The notes under the pieces: generated by a model
Database searches by the model: none
What the model saw: the letters and a program-made list of their open reading frames with translations, nothing else
What the model was told of the DNA's origin: nothing
Program-made: the position numbers and the translations under genes
Shown: piece by piece, positions 1 to 12,400 of the stretch
How the letters are laid out: every line of letters begins with the position of its first letter
Numbering within the stretch: the first letter of the stretch is position 1
Assembly: GCF_945859685.1 (NCBI RefSeq)
Contig: NC_079149.1
Coordinates: 133,092,153-133,156,152 of the forward strand
Length of the DNA stretch: 64,000 nt
Direction: 5' to 3'
Source: Eupeodes corollae
Taxonomy: Eukaryota > Arthropoda > Insecta > Diptera > Syrphidae

Positions 1-300
1 TAACCAAGTGTAACCGGGGATTAGTGCTCAATCAATGAACGTAGCCCTTTTGACAGTCTGTCAGCCGATGAATGTAATATTGACATATCAGTTGATTGTT
101 CTAGATTTTCGAAAAGAAAAGGGTATTTTTTTAATGCATAAGAAGTAGTTGTTGTTTATAATTTGACAGCTGAGAAAGTCAAATTTTGTTGACTTTTCTG
201 TTCAGGAAGGGTTGGTTTTTCAAAATGTAGAAATTTATTTTGACAAAAATAAATCTCGGAATCGTATTAATATAAATACCATGAAAATTATGATACTCAA
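1..300. other. non-coding flank, presumed upstream intron of SLC66A2
   Basis: AT-rich sequence without a credible ORF or splice-bounded exon. It lies upstream of the first visible SLC66A2 exon, so it is probably intron of that gene. No N-terminal PQ-loop coding sequence is visible here. This assignment is inference. Confidence 0.4.
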
Positions 301-314
301 AATTATTCCAGCAT

Positions 315-2395
315 CGCTTTACTTTTACTTACTTAGGGCCTCAGACCTGTTAAGTTCGTTGAGGGCCCCTTAAGGAGCATACGGCCTCTACCACTCCTAC
401 GCGCCATCGTGTGCGGTTTCCGGAGATGTGTTTAAGCTCCCTCCAAATCTTACCTAGTGACGCTGATTCCGCCTCGAATGTCCTGCGCCATGTGCTTCTC
501 GGTCGTTCTTCCTTCCTGTGTGAGCGGACTCAACTGCATTGCTTGGCCTGCAATGCAGTCGTTACCTTTTCGAAGTGTATGTCCAATCCATTGCCACTTA
601 CGTCTTCGTGTTATAGATTCTATAGGTTCCTGTCCTGTGAAGGACCTCATTTGAAATACGGTTTGCCCAGAAAATTCTTAGAATGTTACGAAGGCATCTA
701 TTGACGAGGGTTTGAAGCTTTCTTGTTATGGCTGAAGTAACCTTCCAAGTGATGCACCCATAAAGAAGCACAAATTCGACATTTAGTTCTTAGTTCTTAA
801 TATGAAAGAGTTATTTCTCCAAATTTTCAACAACATACCGAAAGCCGCTTTTGCTTTGTCGATGCAGCAGATGACGTCTTGTTCTTTTCCGCCTTCGATG
901 AAGACGATACTTCCAAGGTACTGAAAGCTCTCCACTTTTTCCAACGGTTGCGAGAAAATATTAATTTGAGAGGATGGTCGGGTTTCGAGGCTGATCATTT
1001 TTATTTTGCCGAAATAAATTTTCAGCCCCACAACTTCTGCTTCTCTCTTCACACTTGTTGTCTTTTGATGGAGATCCATGATCCTATGAGAGAGTAAGCA
1101 AACATCGTCCGCTTAATCCAAATGCTTTATATATTATGTCAAAGTCCATTGGATCCCGCCTCTACCTGACAGAGCTGAGCACAGTACATCGCTTATCACC
1201 AACAAAAACAATATTGGCGACAGAATACAGCCCTGTTTGACTCCGCTTCGAAATTCAAAATCATCTGACAACCTACCATCGTGCAGAAGGTGGCACTTGG
1301 ATCCATCAGGCCTTCTCGAAGTCGGGTGTTCATATGATCAATACAGGAGGATCCAGCGCGGAAGCCTGCTTGTTCGGCATCGAGTGTAGCCTCAAGGTGT
1401 TCTCTGATGCGTTCCAGTGCTACTATTTTGGCAACGGCTGGTAGAACGCAAATTCCTCTCCAGTTTTCGCACTTTGTAAGATCTCCTTTTTGTTGGGAAC
1501 TTGACGATAATTCCCTTCTTCCACTAATGGAGGAACCTTTCGGTGGTCCGGGCTTCTTTTATGAGCGGATGACGTTGGGCCCTGGGGGAATTCCATCAAG
1601 TCCTACCGCTTTGTTGTTCTTAAGTGCTTTAATTGCAACAACGATCTCATCTTTACTGGGAGGTGCGGTGCGGATTCCAGGACTAGTTTCTCCAAGCACT
1701 TCAGAAGATATCGGCTGCACGTTGTTTGCAAACACTCGGTATAAACCGAGGAAAAGTGTTCTTTCCACCTTCTGACTTGCTCATCCACCGAACTTATCAC
1801 AGAGCTGTTTGTACCGGTCAGCTCATGGGTTATTCTGTAAACGGTTCTGCTGTCGCCTGTTTGTAGCATCTTCTGCTTCTTGCGAAAATGCGTTGACGCG
1901 CACTGCGGTGAACCTCTCTCCTCTTGTTCAATCGATACGAGGACTCCAGCTTGTTTCTTTCTTCCTCTTGTGCAGTAGTTATTGGAGCCCTTAATTGCTT
2001 GCGTTCGTTGATCCTTGCCCAAGGTTCTTCTGAAAGCCAAGTGTTGTTGCTTTCTTTTTTCCGACCGACTATTCTGTCAGCACCTGAAATGAAAACATTT
2101 TTCACAGCATTCTAATGGTGTTCGATATCGTCATGTAATGTGCTGCTGATTGTTCTCATTTCGTGTGACAGGTGGTCCCTAAATTGTTGACAGTTCGTGG
2201 TATTCTTTAGTCTGGCGATGTAGAATTTAGGGGCTCGTGTTTTTCCGTTGGATCTTCAAACTGTAGCTGTACGTAATCGTAGGGTAGCTATCATTAAGTG
2301 GTGGTCACGGGAAAGTCCCATATCCAAGAGCCTGCTTCTAAAGCGTCGACTAATCGCGAAGTGGTCAATTTGGTTGGCAGACATCATTTTGGTCT
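315..2395 (-). mobile_element. decayed RTE-like non-LTR retrotransposon (3' part of EN plus RT)
   Basis: Read on the - strand, the fragment starts near 2393 with the end of an AP-like endonuclease (QIDHFAISRRF, then SRDHH), followed by a linker. A reverse-transcriptase N-terminus follows near 1690-1560 (PPSKDEIVVAIKALKNNKA, then GLDGIPP), then the RT C-terminus near 1070-790 (VESFQYLGS), and finally a tail near 640-450 with WQWIGHTLRKG and PLTQEGRTTEKHMA, typical of insect LINE ORF2 ends. The 3' end, near 318-335 on the + strand, has a short TTAC-type tail. Several frameshifts and stops break the frame and the 5' end is missing, so it is dead. The clade call (RTE-like) rests on motif resemblance only. 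It sits in what is probably an intron of SLC66A2. Confidence 0.75.
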
Positions 2396-2641
2396 TTTAT
2401 TATTATTAAAATTTTCAAAATCTCGAAAAAAACACCCGATGCATATCTAAACACATATAAGATATTTCAAATATTTGAAAAACTAACAGTGTTCAAATTC
2501 GGCTAGAAATTCAAACAAAATATTTCCATGTTGAAAAAAACACAGTCAAAAATTCTAATCTAACTGGGTGGTGTAATCTTGACCTGGCAATACTACAAAT
2601 TTTGTATTTAACTTTGAATAAAAGTTTTGACTAACTTAACT

Positions 2642-2903
2642 AACTTCTGGCAACTGACATGTGACACTTAGAGAATTTCTCTTAACAGACTGGTTACGTC
2701 AAGAAATGTAAAAAAAATGTCGTTAAACAAACTTCTTACAACTGACATGTGACACTTAGAGAATTTCCCTTTACAGACTGGTTACTTCAAGAAATGTAAA
2801 AAAAAAAAATGGCGTTACTTCTTCTTCCAACTGACATGTGACACTTAGAGAATTTCCCTCTACAGACAGGTTACTTCAAAAAATGTAAAAAATTGCGTTA
2901 CTG
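2642..2903. repeat. tandem repeat, 3 copies of about 88 bp
   Basis: The motif CAACTGACATGTGACACTTA recurs at about 2650, 2739 and 2828 (spacing 88-89 bp), each time followed by GAGAATTTC, an ACAGAC(T/A)GGTTAC segment and AAATGTAAAA. Copies differ by a few substitutions and by the length of the A-run. It lies in the intron just before the first visible SLC66A2 exon. Confidence 0.85.
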
Positions 2904-2928
2904 TGGCAAAAAGTGAAATAAATTTAAA

Positions 2929-3045
2929 TGTTCACTGTGGTGTATGTGAAATATTTTTTATATTTTTGCTTTCCAATATTTTTTGGCAACAAAACCTATG
3001 AAAATAATTAATGGTTCACTGTGGCGTATGTGGAATATTGTTTTC
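2929..3045. repeat. short direct duplication pair
   Basis: Two imperfect copies of a GTTCACTGTGG(T/C)GTATGTG(A/G)AATATT motif lie at about 2930-2957 and 3013-3040, right after the 88-bp tandem repeat. A small local duplication; no function is suggested. Confidence 0.55.
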
Positions 3046-3237
3046 TTTTTTTATTTGAAAATTGTTTTTATAATGTTCTTCTGCTAGATTTTAAAATTAA
3101 ACATTTTGATTTATATCATTTTTTATTTTCTATAAAGTTGTCATCCTTCACATATCGGTTTAAGTTTTTTTAGAGAATTATTAAAAATCCTTATAAATTA
3201 TAAATATTTAAATTTCTTTTGTTTCTATAATTTTTAG

Positions 3238-3402
3238 ACCTCGACATGAAGTACTTTTGGGCATGGACAGATTTCCAATCATATTTGGATTTCATGTTGG
3301 TTGTTTGGGCTGTGGGTGCAGCTATTACATATCTGATGTTGTCAATTGATTGGTTTATGGAGACCGTTGGTTTCTTTGCTGTATTTACCGAGGCTATGTT
3401 AG
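3238..3402 (+). CDS. SLC66A2: SLC66A2 internal exon (first visible)
   Basis: The acceptor is TTTTTAG ending at 3237 and the donor is GTAAGC at 3403. The exon enters with two bases of a split codon and leaves after one base (phase 1). It codes the cytosolic linker end (FWAWTDF) and two hydrophobic stretches, up to TEAMLG. Methionine 3246 is unlikely to be a start, because the family has an N-terminal half and the acceptor is good. Confidence 0.9.
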
Positions 3403-6400
3403 GTAAGCTTTAAAAAATGTTTATTTAATTTAAAAAGAAATTTATTTACTAATTTTTGTGTTTATTTTTTTTTTCTTCTAGGAGCACCTCAGTTCTTACG
3501 AAACTTTAAAAATAAATCAACATATGGAATGAGTATACATATGGTAGTGATGTGGACGCTTGGTGATATGTTCAAGACTGTTTATTTTATTTTAAGAAAA
3601 GCACCAAACCAATTCTGGATTTGTGGAACACTGCAGGTAAAAATAAATTATTATATTATCAAGATTAATGTATCACCTGTACTTGAGAAAATTCCATGAA
3701 TACTTGTAATTCCTTAAATTATTGGTGTTCTTACATTTCTCTTCTTTTTTTTTTGTTGGTAAGAGCTTGTTGGAATAATACATTATTATCCTCCTGAGTG
3801 GGAATCCCACAGAAATACCATAATCTTTTCGTATCAAGTTTGAATATGTACTTGAAGAGCTCAGACGGAAGTCTCTGCTTCTGTTTCTGATGACGACGAG
3901 GAGTATAGGTATCCATGCATGACACTCAGATGAAAAATGTGTCAGGGGATATAAAGGAGGAGTTCTCCTTTTTGTGTGTTCATTATATGGAAAACCACAA
4001 GAAATCATACGTACAGCTATGGCCAACATTTTAGGGAGAAAAATTTAATATTTTTTAAATGATTGTTTAATTTAAATGGTAAACATTTTGTTAATGTTTC
4101 TTGATTTTTGATTTTTGACCTTTAAGTATTGACGTGTAGCCTCAACCGTAACTAGTTTTCCAAACTCTTAATGATTTTTTGGCAAATTAAGTGGGTTCCA
4201 GAAATTATATTTTTATTTTCCAGAAGTGTTTTTTGTTGATATATAATTAAATAAATAAATCCTATTTTTCATAGAAAAAAATAACGAAAATCTCCAAAAA
4301 GTTGTTGTTTTTTTCGTCTGATTTCTTTAAACTTCCGCTCAATTCAACGGTTCTTAACGAAAATTAGGCCCATTTTTTTAGAATAAATCCCTTAAAACAT
4401 AAATTGTGTTACTTTTGAAATTAGAGCTACGTTTAAATCACAGTGTACTTGAGGTCGTTACCTGTTGAAACAGCCATCTTAGTTGCATAGTTTTATAGGC
4501 AAACGTTTTATTGTATTTCAAGATATACAACTTTTTCTAAATGTCAATCTGCCCTTTGAATTACAATACTGAAGTAAAGAACATTTTTTTTTACTCAGGG
4601 TATTAGAGTTAAAAACAATTTTTACCATTTTTTAGTTTTTATTCTTAAAAAAATAAAGTCGAATGATGTTTCGTTAGTACGATCTTAAATATTGAATTTA
4701 ACTTTAATTTAAAATACATTTATATCAGTTAAAAAAATTGCACTATTGTGAACTGAATTGTATAATTGTAAACTGTATTGGATATAAATTTCAAACTTCC
4801 AGCCCATCCGGCCATATTTTATTTAAAATTTAAAATTAAGAAGAAAACGGAAAAGAAAATGAAATGAAATAAAACCATTCCACCCGATAGTTCCGCACAC
4901 TCAACACGCATTTTCTTTAATCCGCATTTTGTCGCTTAATTTTTTTATTCTCTTTAATTTGTGAAGTTATTTAACAGCTCAAGAAAGAGCTTATTTACAA
5001 AAAAGCTTGTTAAATTTTTGATAGATTTTTTCTTAAAATTCAACAACAGTGCTCTGGATAAGATAAAATTAGTTTGAAGCCAATGTCTTCTACAGTTGCT
5101 TAGATGTTAGAGTTAAAATCAATTTTTTCCAATTTTAAATTGTGTTCTGTTTCGGCTTTTATTTTTTGCAAAAAAAACGTCGGATCGATATTCCTTTCCC
5201 CGACGTCAAAAAACGGGTAAAACAAAATTTATTTGAGTTTGGGTTTCATCATTGATTATTTTTTTTTTTGAAAGATCGTTTATAGCGAGCACTGAAAATG
5301 TCTGGCATTAAAAAAATTGGACAGGTTCAAGTGACATAAAGGACTTGAAAGTAAGTCACGTTTCTAGTATCTGATTGGCCAGCTGACAAAAAATTACCTT
5401 TCAATCAAGGCAATTTTATTGGAAAGTAGACGGGAAAGTTAGTCAAAAAAAATCTCCCTTACTATCAAGTAAACTCTATTTATGTCAAGATGACAATCGA
5501 TCATGTTTTTTCCTTCAACTGAAAACTGAACTTTGTTACTCTGTGATTTATTTATTTATAGGTCGAGATGAACTTGTAGCTTGCCTGAGAAGTGTTTTAT
5601 AGGCAATTATGTTTTAAGCAGCTTTTGCACGATGTACTGAAAGTAGAGGTTGGTGAAGTTAAGTTCCTAATTTGTTGTTTACGGCACTTTACCAACTACC
5701 TTGTTGTCTTGGTCAAAACGTTCGTTCAAAAAAATCAGTTGAATACAAATGAAGTCCCTTATGTTGTCTGAACCTGCTCTCTGCTCTGCTTGAAATACAC
5801 TAGTGTTCATAGTTGCCAGTGAACTTTCGTTGGGAAAGGTCCCTTCTGTGTTGTCAAATTAAATCGCATTGTGTTTAATAATTAATGCAATTGATGCACA
5901 GACTACGTCATCGTTGATAACAGATTGTTGACAACAAAAATTTTACTGTTTTGCATTAACAGGGCCGGATTCGATTCTTGTCACTACTTAGGCATAACAC
6001 TAATAGTGGGGCGTGTATCGAATAGCATTCTGTGGTTCAGCTCAGTAATATTTATCTTAAAGTCTTTGTCTGTTTTGGTTTTTGTTATTCTTTTATTTGC
6101 AATGGCTGGAAATTTCAGGGTAGATTATTCCGATCCCACTGAATTTTTTATTCAAGGGCATAGCTTGGTGCCATTATTCTTTTCCCACCATGGTCTCGCC
6201 ATATACAAATCGTTGTTACGGGCGATTTCAATGTACACTATTCTTCATGGCTTCAACATTCGGGCCAGTCAACACCAGAAGGAGTGTGTGCTGAGATCTT
6301 CGCTGAGTTAAACCACCTAACTCAGCTGGTCAGCGAGCTCACTCAAATATCGGACGTTTTAGGTCGAGTAGAAAACACTCTTGACTTGTTTCTTACCTCT

Positions 6401-9400
6401 GACCCTGGTAAGTACACTATTAGTGTTCTATCTCCTCTATGCACATCTGACCATTGAGTCATATCAGCAAATTTCTCGTGTAAGAACTCTCCAGTTAAAG
6501 AAAGAGCTCCAAAGAAAACCGTTTGGCAATACGAGAACGCCAACTGGGACGATCTCAATAATTATTTTAGGATCTTAGCAGTTGACGCCAGCGCTGATAT
6601 GATCACAAGTTTGATTCTCCTGGGTATGAGAACCTTCATCCCGAATAGGGTTAAAAGCATCAGACCTAAGGAAAACGCATGGTTAGATGCGAGCTGTAAA
6701 CAAGTTATTAGGGTCAAGAAGGTAAGTTTCTGTTGTTTTAAAGACAATCCAACTGAGGAAAACCGGAATAAGTTCAAGCAGGCCATATTCGACGGAACAA
6801 ATTTTTACATGACCAAAAATTACGGCAAAAAATACTGCAATGTCCCAAAGGCAGTACAAATTTTTGATTATTTGTAAGTAAATCTCTTTGCTAGGCAGTT
6901 CGCCTCCAATTCAAAGCTGCCAGTGAGTGTTATGACTCCGAATGTACTTTAGCGAGTAAATGATTCTATGGAGCAAATCTTTTTTCGCACTCGTACTGTA
7001 GCGAGAGTCCTAAAAGATCTTAAAATACATAAATCTGCTGGTCCGGATGGTATCCCCGGTGTTCTTCATCGCTGGAAAACCCACTGCGTAAGCTTTTTCA
7101 TCTGTCCTACTCCTCAGGTCTCATTCCGAGCGGATGGAAAACCGCATTTGTCCAGCCTATTCCTAAGAAAGGCGAATCTTCCTCACCGTCTTATTACCGA
7201 CCGATTGCACTTACGTTCCTTCTTTCCAAGATCATGGAAGCGCTGATTAATTATCAGCTAAAGAAATATCTCGAAAATCGAAAGCTTCTTAATGACCGAC
7301 AATACGGCTTTCATAGCAATAGTTCACTGGTGATCTCATGGTTCATCTTACCGAACAGTGAAACAAATCTTTACATAGTTTTGGAGAAAGTAAGATTATT
7401 GCACTTGATATTTCAAAAGCATTTGATACGTTTTGGCATCAGGCTCTCTTATCGAAAATGCGTGCTTTCAGTTTTCATGATTAGTAATTACCTTCATTGG
7501 GTTAGTAATTACCTTTCGAATCGTGCAATACAATCGTGGATTCAAGTCTGAAAACCATAAAATAAATGCTGGTGTGCCCCAGGGCTCTGTTTTATCTCCA
7601 ACATTCTTTCTCATTTTTATTAACGATCTCCTGTCTGCAACTTCTAATCCAATACATTGTTTCGCTGACGATGTTACTCTTAGCTTTTCATATTCGTTTT
7701 TAGACTCACATCCCTCTTCTTCGGATGTGGAACTGCAACGACAAACTGACGAAATGATTCTTGTCACGCCCTCTTTTACCGTTATTTTAATGGTTTATGC
7801 TCTAGAGAAATAGCCAGCTGCATTCCTCCCCTTAAACAGTTCAACCGTAATACTCGCGCTGCTAGGAATGCTCATCAATATACTCTCGAGCCCAACTTCG
7901 GTCGTACTGTAAAGTACAGAGATTCGTTCTTTAGCCGTACTATGCGAATGCGGAATGCCTTGCCAAACTCTATCTTTCACAGCTATTGCAATATTCAGAA
8001 ATTCAAAACCAATGTGCACCGACATCTCCTTTCAACCCGTCTCTCCATTTCCTAGTACTCACACTGTGTCTACATAATAAGGGTAGTATATCCCTTTGAG
8101 TGTGCGCTTATTATAAAAAAAAACTGGACATTTGTTTCTGATAAAAATCTGTCATTAGAATTGTGTGAAATTGAAACACTTTTCACGTTTCACTTTTGAA
8201 AATACAAAAATCAGCTGTTCAGGAAAATTATTGTACGTCCGAAAAATATTAAAATACATTTTATCAAAACATAGCTGCGCCATTAAACTTTTCTTCTTTT
8301 AAAAAATTATTGAAGTGATTTTAGATTGATCAGTACCTGCATTATTTTCATTTATAGTTAAATCAAATTGAATGCATATAAAATGGAACACTTCAGTGGC
8401 ACGATTTTGTTCATTGAAACGGATTTAACATACGTATTGTTAAAAAATTAAAATTGAACTAATGTGCCAGTTATAACTATAGTTGGTTTTAATTCATGAA
8501 AACTTAGTTTCTTTTCTTTTACTTCATTTCTAATGTTTCAATTATAATCGTTTTTAAGGAACAGCTGATTTTTGATTAAATAATTCAGATCAAAATCGTT
8601 CCACTGAAAGCAGTCCAATTTCTTTGTGTTCCCACCTGTCACTTTTTCCTTTCAATGATCAACCTCGAATACTTAGATAAAAGCTATCATTGGTTTTCAT
8701 CTTTGAAAAGAAACATGAGATTTTTTACCAGGTTGTCTTTAGCTATCGGTAAAAACGCCTGTCTTTGAAAAAAAAATTCCTGACAGAAATCTGTCATTGG
8801 AATTGTGTGGATTTGGAATACAAATCAATGGAACGATTCGTTTCACTTTTGAACATATCAGCGGTTCAGGAAAATGAATTTCCGTCCTGAAAAAAGAAAA
8901 ATATATGTGCAATTAAACTTTTTTTATATACTGATTTCCGATCGATCAGTATATAATTTTCATTTCTAATCAAAGGAAAACACCATCAAATATGGATTCA
9001 AAAAATGCTCCGGATCAATCTCAATGACAGCTAGAACTGGCCCCTTATTTTTAATCAAAAAATTCTTGTCCAATAAAAGAATTCTTCAATAATAGCCATA
9101 TCAATCCTATCACAAAAATTTCAATGATTGGTTTCAATGGTGCAAAACAGATTTGCGGGAAAAATAATTAATTCGAAAGACACTACTGTCAATGCACGAA
9201 GAACTAAATTGTTAAATGTTTGTGATGCTTTAGGGTTTCGAATATTAAATGGCGTTTTTGAGTCTGATAAGTGTGGAGAGTGGAGGCCAGCAGGGAAGTT
9301 CAGTGCTTGACTACTGTAAGAGAAATTGAATTCCTATAATTTCAGATTTCATGGTCAAAAGTGTCCCGTTTTCTGATCACTTGCCATTAGTAGTTGAATT

Positions 9401-12400
9401 CCGAACTAAATTAATTGAGCAAGACAATATAACGGTTTTAAAGCTGCCACCAAAATTAAATTGGAAAGAAGACAGAGCGCACGAGTATCGATACAACCTG
9501 GAACGGAATTTTCCAACGGCAACCCCAATTTCAATATGCGACATTGAAAAAATTATAAAACTCTCATGCCCGGAATCGAGAAGATACCAGGGAAAAAATG
9601 TTTAAAAGTAAAGAAAAATGTTTCGACGTAGATTGCGAAAAAGCACGCAAAAATCATTCGGATGGTTAAAAGCTTTTAGAAAATTCATTCATTATTCCTT
9701 CAAAAAAATGTATTTAGTAGCAAATGCAGAATTCAAAGAAATATGCAAGGAAAAAAAAAGAAACTTACAAACTGCAAAGATTCCAAAGAATTCTGGATGG
9801 CGATTATCCAATAAAATGGAGCAAAACCAAAAATCTGTTTAAAACTAAATATCGATGTATTGCATAATCACTTCCCATTACTTTTGAACCCAGAGAGTCT
9901 TCTTCCATTCCTATTCAATACGCTTAACCTTCTTACTCGAATGATATTTTGGATAGTGTCATAACTCATGATGGAGTTAAAACCGTATTAGTGAAATTGA
10001 AGGACTGAAAAGCTTCAGGACCTGATGGTATGCCACTGGAATTTGGAACGGAAAGGCTAACATTAAATTTCACTTCGGCTTTCAATACAATATTGGATAA
10101 TGGAAGTATTCCAGAACAGTTTAAAAATTCCCTAATTTTTCCCATACACAAGAAAGGCAACATTGATCATCCATCCAACTACCGTGGGATATCCTTTCTC
10201 AACGCTACCAACAAGATATTCGCAAAATTATTTAATAACCGATTGACCCGTTGGATACATACATGATAATAAGTTGCTTGGGGAATTTCAGGCAGGTTTT
10301 AGAAGTGGCTACTCGACTATCTACAATATTCTGCATAGCATAGCGGCAACCTCTATTGAACAAAAAAAAGAAGCTCTACGTATTTTTTGTCGATTTCAAT
10401 GCAGCTTTTGATACCGTTAAACGCCGATCACTATTCTTCAAGCTTTACAATTGTGGGATGTCAGACAAATTTGGTCAGGTACTAGAAAGCATCTATGACG
10501 AAAATAAGGCAGCGGTCCGAAAATTTGGGGTGTTTCGAATCGAAGATGAGAGTCAAGCAAGGTTGCAATTTAAACTCGAATCTTTTTGCCTTGTTCATAG
10601 AGGACCTGATTGATTTTCTTCCTGGTGGAATTGAAATATCGAGGACACTCATCAAAACCTTGCTTTTTGCAGATGACGTCATATTGTTTGCTTACTCGCC
10701 CAAAACCCTACAGTTGATGATTAACCGACTAAATGTGTATTGCTGGTTATGGAATCTGAAATTTAATTTGAGCAAACCAAAGGTGATGATATTCCGGAAT
10801 GGTTCTGTTAGAACAGCCAGGAATGAGAAATGACACTATGACAGAGAACCAATCGAGATTGTTAAAGCCTTCACATATCTAGGATTTAGCATTCTTAGTA
10901 TGGAAACACATCTTAAAGAAAAGCTGATTAAATCTAAAAGTGCAATATCTGCAACATGGAAGAAATGCTTCTCAAATCAGTCAATATCTCATAGTTTTAA
11001 ATATAAGGTTTTTTTTTTGCAGTGGCAGAATCTATCATGATGTATGCAGCTTTCGTTTATCGAAAAACACCCCAAATCATATGATCTCAATTGAGACAGG
11101 ATTACCACCGCTCTTCATCAAAAGTTTTAAATATGCCAGATGAAAGACTCCCAAAAATTCTGGCATTGAAAACAATTGAGAAGAAAAATTTGTGGTATAA
11201 GAAGCTAGAAGACCTTGCTGCCTACTGTAGAACAGACTTTCGAATAGTTGATGAAAATGGCAATTACTGCGATAACGACCTTCGGAATCTTATTGCAAAT
11301 TTAGATGAAAAACTGAGAGACGACGCTATTAATGAAGCTACACCCCCGGTGTAAGCCTTAAAGATTTTACTAAATTATTTTTGTAATCAATGTACATAAG
11401 AATATAAACGAATATTAATAAATCGAATTATCTATCTATCTGGTGCAAAACAGTGATAGCTGTGAATAATCCTTACATATATATAACTTTAAAGTCAATT
11501 TCAGATTTCAAAACCTACACAAAATTTGGCAACCAAACAAAGCTGTTGTAAACGGTGATTTTTTAAGAGTTTGAGAACTTTTTTTAAAAAAAAAAACGCA
11601 TAAAATTTGCAAAATCTCATCGATTCTTTATTTAAAACGTTAGATTGGTTCATGACATTTACTTTTTGAAGATAATTTCATTTAAATGACCGCGGCTGCG
11701 TCTTAGGTGGTCCATTCGGAAAGTCCAATTTTGGGTAACTTTTTCGAGCATTTTGGCCGGAATAGCCCGAATTTCTTCGTAAATGTTGTCTTCCAAAGCT
11801 GGAATAGTTGCTGGCTTATTTGTGTAGACTTTAGACTTGACGTAGCCACACAAAAAATAGTCTAAAGCCGTCAAATCGCATGATCTTGGTGGCCAACTTA
11901 CCGGTCCATTCCTTGAGATGAATTGTTCTCCGAAGTTTTCCCTCAAAATGGCCATAGAATCGCGAGCTGTGTGGCATGTAGCGCCATCTTGTTGAAACCA
12001 CATGTCAACCAAGTTCAGTTCTTCCATTTTTGGCAACAAAAAGTTTGTTAGCATTGAACGATAGCGATCGCCATTCACCGTAACGTTGCGTCCAACATCA
12101 TCTTTGAAAAAATACGGCCCAATGATTCCACCAGCGTACAAACCACACCAAACAGTGCATTTTTCGGGATGCATGGGCAGTTCTTGAACAGGTTCTGGTT
12201 GCTCTTCACTCCAAATGCGGCAATTTTGCTTATTTACGTAGCCATTCAACCAGAAATGAGCCTCATCGCTGAACAAAATTTGTCGATAAAAAAGCGGATT
12301 TTCTGCCAACTTTTCCAGGGCCCATTCACTGAAAATTCGACGTTGTGGCAGATCGTTCGGCTTCAGTTCTTGCACCAGCTGTATTTTATACGGTTTTACA

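Noticed and set aside
3673..4029. Antisense ORF of 118 residues in the SLC66A2 intron
   Set aside because: No recognisable domain, no splice context, no second copy in the window.
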